A stretch of DNA of 64,000 nt, taken from the NCBI RefSeq assembly GCF_002289565.1, contig NZ_NTFY01000065.1, forward strand, positions 59,677-123,676, written 5' to 3'. The notes beneath the pieces were generated by a model that saw only the letters and a list, made by a program, of their open reading frames with translations, did no database searches and was not told the origin of the DNA. The position numbers and the translations under genes are program-made. Of this stretch, positions 45,838 to 55,562 are shown piece by piece (the first letter of the stretch is position 1; the number at the start of each line of letters is the position of its first letter). This DNA comes from Rhodopirellula sp. SM50. Its GTDB lineage: Bacteria > Planctomycetota > Planctomycetia > Pirellulales > Pirellulaceae.

Positions 45838-48800
45838 ATGAGGGGTTTTTCCGTGCGACTTGCAAATCGAAAGCGACCCAGGAGACTGGCGATTCTGACC
45901 ATTCTGGTCCAATCGCTCGCTGGCTGCTCACAGACGCAACATCGCCTCAATGCCGACCGAGAGGCCTATTGCACCATCGCTGAGCGGAATCACGATCCGC
46001 GTTGGGCGGCTGCGGACATCGGGATCGACATGGATCCTCGCAGTCGATACTTCGATCCGTACAACCCGGATTGCTCGCCGATGCCGAGCGACGATCCGGC
46101 ATCCCACCGATACATGCACTGCGTGGACGGCAAACAGGGTTGGAAGCATTGGGACCGCCATGGCGTTCGCGCTGGCCTGGAAAACCCACAATGGCGAGTA
46201 CGGTTGGCCGAATACGTCGAACTGACCGATGAAAATGCGGTCGAATTGGACGTCGATTCGGCCGTACGACTGGCTTACGTTCACTCCCCGCTGCACCAAC
46301 AGGCACTTGAAACGCTCTATCTCACGTCGCTGGACGTGACGGGCCAGCGATTTCGGCTCGACACCCAGTTTTTTGGCGGCAATGGTCTCGCCTACCGACA
46401 CCAAGGCAACGTCTCACCGGCAACGATCGGCTTCAATCCGTTTCTCAGACGCTACGTTGCCACCGGCCCCATCAATACCGCCGAGACCAATCGTCTCACG
46501 AACCTCAATGACCTTGAGGCGAGGCGACGTTTCGCCACCGCTGGTGAAGTGTTGGTTGGGTTTGCAAACTCGTTCGCATTCGAGTTCACCGGAAGCGATG
46601 TCAATCTTGCTAGTTCACTGGCAAATTTCTCGTTCATCCAACCGTTGCTGCGAGGGGCCGGGCGTGATGTTGCTCTGGAACAGCTCACCTTGAGTGAACG
46701 ACGCCTGTTGGCAAATCTCCGCGCGTACAGCCAGTTTCGGCAGGGATTCTTCACCCAGATCGTGATCGGCGAGTTGGGAGTCACGGGGCCGCAACGATTC
46801 GGCCCAGACACCGTTCTGCAGTCCTTCTCGGGCTTTGGCGGCGTCAACGGCTATCTCGGCTTGCTCCAACAATCGCAGCAGATCCGCAACACCGAAGAAA
46901 ACTTGCGATTGCAGTTGCGGACGCTTGATCGCTTGGAAGCACTGTACGAGAACGAACTGATCGACATTGTGCAGGTCGATCAATTCCGGCAAAACATCGA
47001 AGCGACCCGTGCCAATCTGCTCGACCAAACGAACGGCTTGGAACTGGCGATCGATAATTACAAGACCCAAATCCTCGGCCTTCCGCCGGACTTGCCGGTT
47101 GACCTTGATGAACAGCTGATCGAACAGTTTCAGCTGATTCCTACCGCGTCCGCGTCGCTGCTGGAATCGCTGCTCGATTTGCAGCAGCGGATCGGCGTGA
47201 TCGGCGAATTGTCGGATCTTCAATCACGCCTTGAATTTCTTGACCAGCAGCTACCCGATCTGCCCCAGCAAGATCTGGTCGACGCCGATCTGACTCTGCG
47301 TCGCTTCAACGGGCTCGTGGAATCAGCCGGCCGGCGATTGAGGGATCTCCCCAACGCCCTCGACCAGCTTCAGGACCGGCACGAGCCTTTCTTTGATGAT
47401 CTCGACGAATCGGAACGAGAGACGCTCGCGAAGATTCGGACGCTTGCCCGCGAGGACATGGAACAACTTTCGCAACAGTTCCTTGATGCGACGCAGCGTT
47501 TAGACGAGCTTCTGGACAACCTGTCCGAAGACAATCTCGTTGCCACCGTCGCTGCAAACTCCGATTGGTTTTCGGAAATCCTGGCGTTGAGTCACGCGAT
47601 CGTGCTGATCCAATCCGCTGCCAACGACCTGCCGTCGGAACCAAAGCGGGTCCTTGCCGATGCCGAGCAACTGATCGAACCGGTGCGTGAACTGTTTGCC
47701 GTGGCCCGTGCTGATCTTGAGCGTCTGGAGGAAGTCGCCGCAGACCGCGAGCGATCGATGAGCGAGGAAGAAAAGCTGCGGTTCAGGCGGGATCGCGAAA
47801 AGCTGAACGAACGACTCGATGACCTGGAATCCGGCGATGCGGGACTGCAGATCTCCGTCGATGAACTCAATCAACTGCGAGACTTTTACTCGCTAGAGAA
47901 TCGCGACCAGACCATTCGGGGACTCACCGCCTGGATTCAATCCTACCTGCAACTGGTCGAACGGCTGGCGCTCGTTCCAGCTCAAGCACGCCTGGAAATC
48001 ATTGCCGTCGAGCAGGTGGAGCTTGAACCCGAAGCCGCGTTTCAGATCGCACTCCAAAACCGCTTGGATTTCATGAATGGTCGCGCCGCGCTGGTGGACC
48101 GCTGGCGTGCCATTCAAGTCGCTGCCGATGCGTTGCAGTCGGATTTAAGCATTACCGGCGGCGGGGATGTCCGCACGGCCAAAAACAATCCCGTCGATTT
48201 CCGAGCGGCCACGAGCACGCTGCGACTGGGCATCGAATTTGACGCCCCACTGGCTCGCTTACTCGAACGCAATGGATATCGCGAGAGTCTGATCGAATTC
48301 CAGCGTAACCGACGCAACCTGATCCAATCCGAAGACTCGCTGCAAAAAGGCCTGCGGGCGCTGCTGCGTACCCTTCGGCAGCGAAAGCTGCAATTGGAGA
48401 TTCAACGTCGAGCCGTCACGATCGCGCTGCGCCGAGTCGATCAAACGCAGCTGTCATTGTTGACGCCGCCGCCACAAGGCCAACCCGGCGTGCGGCCGCA
48501 AATCAATCCCACCACGGCGATCAATTTGCTTGGAGCCCAGGGTTCACTGCAAACCTCCCAGAACAGTTTCCTGGCCGCGTGGCTGGATTATTACGCCGCC
48601 CGACTTCGATTGTTCCGCGAACTCGGCGTCATGCAGTTGGATTCGTCCGGGCGATGGATCGAGAATTCGGTCGATTTCGGCGCCGACGAACCGGCCGGTC
48701 TGCCTGAGTCCTTGCCGCCGGCGGATCCCGTCGACGCCCTGGAGCTAGACGTCTCGGATTCATTCGGCGAGCTGGGAATTCAAGCGAATTCACCTGTCGA

Positions 48801-48903
48801 CATCCCTGCGATCGTGATCCAGCCCGTCGGCACAGATCACCTCGGCACCCAATGGAGTGCGCGTCCGGTGGTCGCCAGTCGCCAAAAAACTGGCAAAAAT
48901 TAG
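45838..48903 (+). CDS. TolC-family outer-membrane efflux protein with large coiled-coil insertion
   Basis: The 1,021-residue product has a basic N-terminus and a lipoprotein-like signal ending LAGC. The first TolC half (about residues 130-420) includes LASSLANFSFIQPLLRGAGRDVALEQL and a long helix ending in NYKTQILGLPPDLP. The second half (about 725-970) begins near FQIALQNRLDFMNGRAALVDRWR. Between them lies a roughly 300-residue, highly charged helical segment (about 421-724, DNA 47100-48010), absent from typical 450-500-residue TolC proteins. ATG 45838 was chosen for its signal peptide; GTG and ATG codons further upstream are in frame. It opens an exporter operon with three adaptors, a permease and an ATPase. 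It should form the outer-membrane channel. Confidence 0.9.
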   Translation: MRGFSVRLANRKRPRRLAILTILVQSLAGCSQTQHRLNADREAYCTIAERNHDPRWAAADIGIDMDPRSRYFDPYNPDCSPMPSDDPASHRYMHCVDGKQGWKHWDRHGVRAGLENPQWRVRLAEYVELTDENAVELDVDSAVRLAYVHSPLHQQALETLYLTSLDVTGQRFRLDTQFFGGNGLAYRHQGNVSPATIGFNPFLRRYVATGPINTAETNRLTNLNDLEARRRFATAGEVLVGFANSFAFEFTGSDVNLASSLANFSFIQPLLRGAGRDVALEQLTLSERRLLANLRAYSQFRQGFFTQIVIGELGVTGPQRFGPDTVLQSFSGFGGVNGYLGLLQQSQQIRNTEENLRLQLRTLDRLEALYENELIDIVQVDQFRQNIEATRANLLDQTNGLELAIDNYKTQILGLPPDLPVDLDEQLIEQFQLIPTASASLLESLLDLQQRIGVIGELSDLQSRLEFLDQQLPDLPQQDLVDADLTLRRFNGLVESAGRRLRDLPNALDQLQDRHEPFFDDLDESERETLAKIRTLAREDMEQLSQQFLDATQRLDELLDNLSEDNLVATVAANSDWFSEILALSHAIVLIQSAANDLPSEPKRVLADAEQLIEPVRELFAVARADLERLEEVAADRERSMSEEEKLRFRRDREKLNERLDDLESGDAGLQISVDELNQLRDFYSLENRDQTIRGLTAWIQSYLQLVERLALVPAQARLEIIAVEQVELEPEAAFQIALQNRLDFMNGRAALVDRWRAIQVAADALQSDLSITGGGDVRTAKNNPVDFRAATSTLRLGIEFDAPLARLLERNGYRESLIEFQRNRRNLIQSEDSLQKGLRALLRTLRQRKLQLEIQRRAVTIALRRVDQTQLSLLTPPPQGQPGVRPQINPTTAINLLGAQGSLQTSQNSFLAAWLDYYAARLRLFRELGVMQLDSSGRWIENSVDFGADEPAGLPESLPPADPVDALELDVSDSFGELGIQANSPVDIPAIVIQPVGTDHLGTQWSARPVVASRQKTGKN

Positions 48904-49075
48904 GGCAATGAGTAGATTGGTGTCCACGAACCGATCACGCAGCTGGTCTTATCAATAGGCCCAGTCCCCCTTCTCCCGTCCCCGTTCTGCCAACTCAAAC
49001 CGCGCGAAACTGCCGGATCGTCACCGATCCGCAGGCACTTCCGCTGCAAGATCAAGTTGGCGTCCCACCGCCGAC

Positions 49076-50566
49076 ATGTCCGAAGCTGCCCTGTCAACGA
49101 CCGATCGTCCAGCCGGGCGCGAGACAAGATCCGCGAGCCGATTCATCACTCGCGTTGTCGCCATTCTTGGTGTCCTGATGATTGTCGGTGGTGCGGTTGC
49201 CGTTTCACTGGCTCCGGGAGAATCGGCAAACGACAAGCCGCTGCTGACCCACACGATCTCACGTGGAAAATTGACCGTCTCGGTCACCGAGCAGGGCACC
49301 CTGGAGAGCTCCAACAACACGGAAATCAAATGCAAGGTTCGCGGCTTCAGCGTTGTGACCTACGTGGTGCCGGCCGGAACCATCGTTGAAGAAGGCCAAG
49401 AACTGGTACGTCTTGATACAAAAATCATTGAAGAACAGCACAGCCTGACCAAGACCAACACCTTCATCGCTGAAGCCACCTTGGCTCAAACCCAAGCCAA
49501 CGTCGAGAAAGCAAAGATCGCGATCGAGGCCTACGAAAAAGGCCGCTTTCGATCGCAACTTCAAGCCTTGGAAAAGGAGCTCGCGGCGCACAAACGGAAT
49601 CTTCGTACGGCTCGCAAAATGTACGATCGGTCCGAATCCCTCTTCCGCCAGGGATATGTCACGCAGTTGCAAGTCGACGGCGACGCGTTCACGGTCACTC
49701 AAGCCGAGTTGGAACTGAAGGTCAAAGAGACCGAGATCAAGGTGCTGAAAGATTTCACGCGCAAGATGCAAATGGAAACACTCAATGGCAACAAGACCGC
49801 CAGCGAATCCAAACTCGCCGCCGACCAAGCCGGGTTGGCGATGGAGATCAAGCGTCGCGATCGTGCCGCCCAGGAATTGCAAGACTGCGTGATCCGAGCC
49901 GAGAAAAGCGGGCTGGTCATTTACCCTTCGGCGGCTTCGTGGAAAACAACACCGGACATCACCGAAGGTGCGACCGTCAGGAAAGATCAGGTGCTGTTGC
50001 TGATGCCCGATCTGACACAGATGCAGGTCAAATTAGGGATCCACGAATCGGTGATCCAGCGTGTTCGTCCCGGCCTCAAAGCCATCGTGACGCTGCCCGA
50101 CCGAACTTTGGAAGCGACGGTCTCGGAAGTCGCCTCGGTCACCCGGCCAGCCGGTTGGTGGACGGGCAATGTGGTCAAATACGACACCGTCATCGAATTG
50201 CCATCGGACAAAGGGCTCAAACCGGGCATGAGTGCGGAAGTCGACGTCATCCTGGCGGTGCATGAGGACGTCCTGACCATCCCGGTTGCCGCGGTCGTCG
50301 AAACCGACGAAGGTCATTTTTGTTGGTTGCAATCGGACCAGGGCCCGCAGAAACGTCTCCTCCAGCTCGGCGACAGCAACGACGTGTTCATCGAAGTCAT
50401 CGCCGGACTCAGCGAGGGTGACGAGGTCGTCTTGAATCCCGTCGCGTTGGTCGAAGAGGCCGAGGAAGACGCCCGGTCGACCTTGGCCCAACAGCAGCAG
50501 GACGGTGACCAACCGCCGGCGACACGCGACAGCGACCAGACGCCCGCAGCCCCGAAGGCAGAGTGA
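49076..50566 (+). CDS. HlyD/MacA-type periplasmic adaptor, paralogue 1
   Basis: This 496-residue product has one N-terminal membrane helix (VVAILGVLMIVGGAVAVSLAP). A lipoyl-like half (GTLESSNNTEIKCKVRG) is followed by a long coiled-coil hairpin (about residues 120-270). The second lipoyl half and beta-barrel follow, with VRKDQVLLLMPDLTQMQVKL and PAGWWTGNVVKYDT. A Gln/Asp/Pro-rich tail ends it. It links inner-membrane ABC permeases to TolC. The TGA stop overlaps the ATG of the next adaptor. It is 172 bp after the TolC-like gene. Confidence 0.93.
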   Translation: MSEAALSTTDRPAGRETRSASRFITRVVAILGVLMIVGGAVAVSLAPGESANDKPLLTHTISRGKLTVSVTEQGTLESSNNTEIKCKVRGFSVVTYVVPAGTIVEEGQELVRLDTKIIEEQHSLTKTNTFIAEATLAQTQANVEKAKIAIEAYEKGRFRSQLQALEKELAAHKRNLRTARKMYDRSESLFRQGYVTQLQVDGDAFTVTQAELELKVKETEIKVLKDFTRKMQMETLNGNKTASESKLAADQAGLAMEIKRRDRAAQELQDCVIRAEKSGLVIYPSAASWKTTPDITEGATVRKDQVLLLMPDLTQMQVKLGIHESVIQRVRPGLKAIVTLPDRTLEATVSEVASVTRPAGWWTGNVVKYDTVIELPSDKGLKPGMSAEVDVILAVHEDVLTIPVAAVVETDEGHFCWLQSDQGPQKRLLQLGDSNDVFIEVIAGLSEGDEVVLNPVALVEEAEEDARSTLAQQQQDGDQPPATRDSDQTPAAPKAE

Positions 50567-51933
50567 TGAAGAGCGTTGCCATCCTGCTGGTTGTGCTCGC
50601 ATCGCTGGGAGTCGCCGCCATCTCATTCTTTCCGCCGGCCGAGCGTGGGTCCGCCGTTGACCCCAGCACCCTTCACACGGTGACGCGGGACGAACTGGTG
50701 GTTGCCATCACGGAACTGGGCACGCTTGAAAGTTCCAATAACACCGAAATTAAATGTCGCGTGCGCGGCGACAACACGATCACCTTCGTGATCGAGAGCG
50801 GAACCGAAGTCGCGCCGGGAGACGTCCTGGTGCAGCTGGAAACGCTTGCCATCGAAGAAGAGATCAGCGAACGGACCAAGTTCTATCACCTCGCCGAATC
50901 CCAGGTGGCCAGATCGGACGCCGACGTCGAGCGGGCCAGGCTGGCGATTTCCGAATATGAGGAAGGTCGGTTCGTTTCAGAATTGGCAGCGTTGCAAAAG
51001 AATCTGGCGGTCGCCGAATCACGATTGCTCAACGCGACGAATCGCCTGAAACATTCCGAGATGCTTTCGCGCAGTGAATATGCCAGTGACCTGGAACTGG
51101 AAGAAAAAGAGTTCGCACTTTCACAGGCCGAATTGACCGTTCAGCTCACCAAGACGCAGATCGATGTGCTGCAGAATTTCACGAAAAAGGAAGAACTGGT
51201 CCGACTCGAAGGCGAACTAAAGTCCGCCGAGGCGACCCACAAAGCAAACGTCGAGCGGGCGCTGGCAGACAAAAAACGCCTGGAACGAGCCCAGGAGGAA
51301 CTCGGATCTTGCACCATCCGCGCCGAACGTGCGGGCCTGGTGATTTACCCGACCGGCGAGCAGTGGAAGGACACCCCTGAAATCGAAGAAGGGGCGACGG
51401 TGCGCAAAGATCAGACACTGCTATTGATGCCCGACCTGACACAGATGCAGGTCAAGGTTGGGATTCATGAATCCGTGGTCAAACGTATCCGAACTGGCAT
51501 GGAAGCCAACGTCACGCTCAATCGGAAATTGATGCAAGCGGAAGTGACCTACGTTGCGTCGGTGGCCAAACCTGCGTCTTGGTGGAATGGAAATGTCGTC
51601 AAGTACGATGCGATCGTTTCTCTGCCTTCAGACAGTGGCATGCGACCCGGCATGAGTGCGGAAGTGGAGATCGTGATCGCACGGCACAAGGACGTCATCA
51701 CCGTCCCGACCGCCGCTTGCATCGAAACGGAGCGCGGATTCGCGTGCTGGATCTCGCAGGACTCCGGCGTGCAGCGCCGCGCATTGAACGTGGGAGACAG
51801 CAGTGACATGTTTCTGATGGTCCGCGACGGGATTGAAGCGGGCGAAACGGTCATTCTCGATCCACTGGCTAATGTCCCGGCAGCTCAAGTCGAAGCGGCC
51901 CGGTCGCTAGAAGGTTCTCCATCCATGCTGTAA
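50566..51933 (+). CDS. HlyD/MacA-type periplasmic adaptor, paralogue 2
   Basis: The 455-residue product shares architecture and many blocks with both neighbours: GTLESSNNTEIKCRVRG, a coiled-coil hairpin, VRKDQTLLLMPDLTQMQVKV and WWNGNVVKYD. An N-terminal helix (SVAILLVVLASLGVAAISFF) anchors it in the inner membrane. The ATG at 50566 shares its A with the TGA stop of paralogue 1, implying coupled translation; a GTG at 50563 is an alternative. Its membrane-proximal domain is more diverged from the first and third (PASWWN instead of PAGWWT), which is compatible with a distinct position in a mixed adaptor ring. Confidence 0.93.
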   Translation: MKSVAILLVVLASLGVAAISFFPPAERGSAVDPSTLHTVTRDELVVAITELGTLESSNNTEIKCRVRGDNTITFVIESGTEVAPGDVLVQLETLAIEEEISERTKFYHLAESQVARSDADVERARLAISEYEEGRFVSELAALQKNLAVAESRLLNATNRLKHSEMLSRSEYASDLELEEKEFALSQAELTVQLTKTQIDVLQNFTKKEELVRLEGELKSAEATHKANVERALADKKRLERAQEELGSCTIRAERAGLVIYPTGEQWKDTPEIEEGATVRKDQTLLLMPDLTQMQVKVGIHESVVKRIRTGMEANVTLNRKLMQAEVTYVASVAKPASWWNGNVVKYDAIVSLPSDSGMRPGMSAEVEIVIARHKDVITVPTAACIETERGFACWISQDSGVQRRALNVGDSSDMFLMVRDGIEAGETVILDPLANVPAAQVEAARSLEGSPSML

Positions 51934-52004
51934 CGAAAGTCGTTGCAAGCTTCCCTCAAGCCCGCCACTCGTCGCTCAACCGCCTTACAAAGCACCAACG
52001 TTTC

Positions 52005-53441
52005 GTGAACATCTCCCAGCAACGCCCGGCAAACGCACGCCAGCTCGCGTGGATGACTTCGATGGCGAAATGGACCATCGCCATCGCGGTGCTCGGTGGA
52101 CTTTGCTGGGCTGCGGTCGCTCTGGCGGGAAGCCTCCGTGAGGACAACGTGCCGGGCGGAATGACCTACCGCGTCATCCGCGGCAATCTGTTGGTCACGG
52201 TCGACGAACAGGGTGTCCTGGAAAGCGCAGAAAACCTCGAAATCAAGTCACAGGTTCGCGGGTACAACGCCGTGCTGTGGATCGTCGAGAGCGGAACGTT
52301 TGTCGAGCAAGGCGACGAACTCGTTCGTCTGGACGCGCTCTTTATCCAGGAACAAGTTGATGAACGAACCAAGTACTCGAATTGGTCTCAATCTGCCGCG
52401 GATTGGTCAGCCACCGCCGTCGCACGCGCCCGGATCGCCGTCGACGAATATGACCAGGGCCGTTATCAATCCGAATTACTGACACTCGAAAAGGACGTCG
52501 CCATCGCCCGCGCCGCTGTCCAGAATGCGAAAGACCGCGTCCGACACGTCCGTGCCATGGCCGCCAGCGGCTATCTCAGCGAACTGGAGGTCGATGAGAG
52601 ACAGTTTGCGGTCGATCAGGCAGAGCTGAACCTGCAGCTGAAACAGACGCAACTGGAAGTCCTCAAGAACTTTACCTACAAAGAACAACTGCAGACTTTG
52701 AAAGGCGAATTGGCGGCGATCGAAGCGAATCACAAGGCCAATGTCGAACGAGCCATGGCGGATAACTCGCGCCGAGACCGCGCGGTGGAAGAACTTCAAT
52801 ACTGCGTCATCAAAGCACCGCACAGTGGACTGGTGATCCATCCCAACGCCGCCCAATGGGAAAGTGCCCCGATCGAGGAAGGCACCAACGTTCACAAAGA
52901 TCAAGTGCTGTTGTTGATGCCTGACTTGAACGAGATGCAAGTAAAATTGGGCGTTCACGAATCCGCAGTCAAACGCGTCAAAAACGGCCAGCTCGCAAAC
53001 GTCACCCTGCCCACTCGGACCCTCGAGGGCGTTGTCACCGAAGTTGCCTCGGTCACCAAGCCGGCGGGTTGGTGGACGGGCAATCAAGTGCGATACGACA
53101 CCATTGTCTCGCTTCCGGCGGCCGAAGACCTGCGACCGGGCACCAGCGCCGACGTCGAAATCAAAGTCGCCGAGTATCAAGACGTCCTGTTGATCCCCGT
53201 CGCTGCCATTGTCGAACGTAATAACCAGTCGTTTTGCTGGGTTCAGTCCCCCGACGGCGCCCGCCGTCGACGCATTATCGTCGGTGACACCAACCAGGTC
53301 TTCACCGTGGTGCAGCAAGGTCTGCAAGAAGACGAGGAGGTGCTATTGAATCCGTACGCCTACGAAGCACCAGTGGTCGATGAGGCCGATGCCGTGGAAT
53401 CCGAAGTCGAAAACTCTGACGAAGGACCGAACACCGCTTGA
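52005..53441 (+). CDS. HlyD/MacA-type periplasmic adaptor, paralogue 3
   Basis: The 478-residue product has an N-terminal helix (WTIAIAVLGGLCWAAVALAG). It contains GVLESAENLEIKSQVRG, a coiled-coil hairpin (about residues 110-255), VHKDQVLLLMPDLNEMQVKL and PAGWWTGNQVRYDT, and ends in an acidic tail. GTG 52005 is the likely start; ATG 52053 is in frame. It lies 71 bp after paralogue 2. Its TGA overlaps the TTG start of the permease by 4 bases. This is the adaptor most tightly coupled to the ABC components. Confidence 0.93.
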   Translation: MNISQQRPANARQLAWMTSMAKWTIAIAVLGGLCWAAVALAGSLREDNVPGGMTYRVIRGNLLVTVDEQGVLESAENLEIKSQVRGYNAVLWIVESGTFVEQGDELVRLDALFIQEQVDERTKYSNWSQSAADWSATAVARARIAVDEYDQGRYQSELLTLEKDVAIARAAVQNAKDRVRHVRAMAASGYLSELEVDERQFAVDQAELNLQLKQTQLEVLKNFTYKEQLQTLKGELAAIEANHKANVERAMADNSRRDRAVEELQYCVIKAPHSGLVIHPNAAQWESAPIEEGTNVHKDQVLLLMPDLNEMQVKLGVHESAVKRVKNGQLANVTLPTRTLEGVVTEVASVTKPAGWWTGNQVRYDTIVSLPAAEDLRPGTSADVEIKVAEYQDVLLIPVAAIVERNNQSFCWVQSPDGARRRRIIVGDTNQVFTVVQQGLQEDEEVLLNPYAYEAPVVDEADAVESEVENSDEGPNTA

Positions 53442-54763
53442 TCGCTCAATTCTTCCAAACCGTTGACCTTGGCATCAAAAGCCTGCTCGTACAAAAACTG
53501 CGCGCCGGCCTCGCCGCGTTAGGGATCTTCATCGGCACCTCGACGGTCATTTGGCTCGTTGCGATGGGCGAAGGGGTCAGCTATCGCGCGCAGCAACAGA
53601 TCCTCGAACTGGGCGCCAAAAACGTCATCGTTCGCACCGTCAAACCCAACGCCGGTGGCGACGAAGACGCCAATAGCCGAGTCAAAACCTACGGCTTGCT
53701 GCGAGCGGACTATCGACGGATCGTCGAAAACATTCCGAACATTCGCCGCGCGATCCCGATGCGCGAATTGAAGTTCGAATTGCGACTCGATGACCGAACC
53801 GCCGATGCAAAACTCGTCGGATGCGTCGAAGAATATCTCGAACTCAATCGGCTTCAGATCGCCCGTGGACGCTGGCTCTCACCGCGCGATCGTGGCAAGA
53901 AAGTGATCGTGCTGGCCAATGAAACCGCGAAGCGATTGTTCCCCTATGAAAATCCAATCGGTCGCGCCATCTGGGTGGGCAGCGAATTCTACACCGTGAT
54001 CGGCCAGACCAAGGACCGCACCGCGTCGGCCGCGATCGGAGGCAGTCTCGATTCACGCGACTACAACCTGGACGCCTACATTCCACTGAAAACACTTCGC
54101 CAACGTGTCGGTGACCTCGTGATGAAACGTGTCGGCGGGGGGCAGGGATTCAACTTTGTCGGCGAAGACGTCGAACTGAGTCAGATCACGGTCGAAGTCA
54201 ATCACATCGAAGAAGTGGACGAGACGGCGCAGATCATTGAAACGCTGCTGCGGAAGTATCATGAAACGCAGGATTACGCTGTCGTGGTGCCACGTGAATT
54301 GCTGCGTCAGGCCGAACGAACACGGACGATGTTCAATGTCCTGTTGGTCGTCATTGCCGGTATCTCCTTGTTGGTCGGTGGCATCGGGATCATGAACATC
54401 ATGCTGGCCACCGTCACCGAACGAACACGTGAGATCGGAGTACGCCGAGCGCTCGGTGCGACACGCAGCGACATTATCGGCCAGTTCCTGATTGAAACCG
54501 TCGTGCTCACCGCCAGCGGAGGCCTTGCCGGAGTCTTGTTCGGACTTTCCGTCGGACCGGTCTTCCGCTTCATCAAACGAGCAATCATGACGATTTCTCC
54601 TGACTCCCTTCCGCCGATCGTCGACTCGCTGGAACCCCGCATCGCCATGTGGTCGGTTCTGCTATCCCTGGGGATCTCGCTCGGCGTCGGAGTGATCTTC
54701 GGAGTCTACCCGGCCCGAAAAGCCGCTTATCTGGACCCGATTGAAGCACTGCGACACGAATAG
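53438..54763 (+). CDS. ABC transporter permease, MacB/FtsX type
   Basis: The 441-residue product has an N-terminal helix (KLRAGLAALGIFIGTSTVIWL). A MacB-like periplasmic domain (about residues 45-285) follows. Three C-terminal helices carry the typical segments LLVGGIGIMNIMLATVTERTREIGVRRALGA and PARKAAYLDPIEALRHE. Unlike MacB itself, it lacks the N-terminal ATPase domain, which is encoded separately downstream. The TTG start at 53438 overlaps the preceding stop by 4 bases. Confidence 0.95.
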   Translation: MIAQFFQTVDLGIKSLLVQKLRAGLAALGIFIGTSTVIWLVAMGEGVSYRAQQQILELGAKNVIVRTVKPNAGGDEDANSRVKTYGLLRADYRRIVENIPNIRRAIPMRELKFELRLDDRTADAKLVGCVEEYLELNRLQIARGRWLSPRDRGKKVIVLANETAKRLFPYENPIGRAIWVGSEFYTVIGQTKDRTASAAIGGSLDSRDYNLDAYIPLKTLRQRVGDLVMKRVGGGQGFNFVGEDVELSQITVEVNHIEEVDETAQIIETLLRKYHETQDYAVVVPRELLRQAERTRTMFNVLLVVIAGISLLVGGIGIMNIMLATVTERTREIGVRRALGATRSDIIGQFLIETVVLTASGGLAGVLFGLSVGPVFRFIKRAIMTISPDSLPPIVDSLEPRIAMWSVLLSLGISLGVGVIFGVYPARKAAYLDPIEALRHE

Positions 54764-54768
54764 GAACC

Positions 54769-55518
54769 ATGACACACCTCGCCGACCATCGGAGTGATCA
54801 ACTCGACCAGAACGCGGCAGGCGACTACGCCTTTCGGGTGGAGAATATTTTCAGGACCTACTTTTTAAAAGGAGAGACGGTCCACGCGTTGCGAGGGGTT
54901 TCCTTTGATGTTCGCAATGGCGAGTACATTGCCATCATGGGACCCTCGGGATCCGGCAAAAGCACTCTGCTCAACGTGCTCGGGTGCCTCGATCGTCCGA
55001 CCAGCGGCCGGTACCTGCTCGACGGCGACGACGTTTCGAAGATCAGCGACTATCAACTCTCCCGAATTCGCGGCCGGCGAATCGGCTTTGTCTTCCAATC
55101 GTACAATTTGCTTCAGCAGTTGAATGTGATGGAAAACATCAAGGTACCACTTCAGTACCAGGGTTTAATTGGCAAAGACGCCAATCAGAAGTGCCGCGAA
55201 CTTGCCAACCTGGTCGGCCTGGGTGACCGAATTTACCACCGTCCAACCGAACTGTCCGGTGGCCAACAACAGAGGGTCGCCATCGCACGCAGTTTGGTCA
55301 ATGATCCGTACTTCGTGCTCGCCGATGAAGCGACCGGGAACCTCGATTCAAAAACGACCGAAGAAGTCCTTGATCTGTTTGAATCGCTCAACAATAGCGG
55401 CAAGACCATCGTGATGATCACTCACGAAGACGAAGTCGCGGCGCGGGCCAAACGCATCATTCGTTTGCGTGACGGAAAGATTGAGTCCGATGTGCTCAAT
55501 CAAGATCGGCCGCAATAG
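54769..55518 (+). CDS. ABC transporter ATP-binding protein, MacB/LolD type
   Basis: The 249-residue ATPase has Walker A GPSGSGKST, a Q-loop in FQSYNLL, the signature LSGGQQQRV, Walker B VLADEATGNLD and the H-loop ITHED. It energises the permease encoded 5 bp upstream and closes the TolC-adaptor-permease operon. ATG 54769 is the start. Because the system has TolC and adaptor partners, it should pump a substrate from the periplasm or inner membrane across the outer membrane. Substrate unknown. Confidence 0.95.
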   Translation: MTHLADHRSDQLDQNAAGDYAFRVENIFRTYFLKGETVHALRGVSFDVRNGEYIAIMGPSGSGKSTLLNVLGCLDRPTSGRYLLDGDDVSKISDYQLSRIRGRRIGFVFQSYNLLQQLNVMENIKVPLQYQGLIGKDANQKCRELANLVGLGDRIYHRPTELSGGQQQRVAIARSLVNDPYFVLADEATGNLDSKTTEEVLDLFESLNNSGKTIVMITHEDEVAARAKRIIRLRDGKIESDVLNQDRPQ

Positions 55519-55562
55519 GCCCGGACGCTTCCGGGCCCGATCACGCGCTTCGCTTCGCCGCC

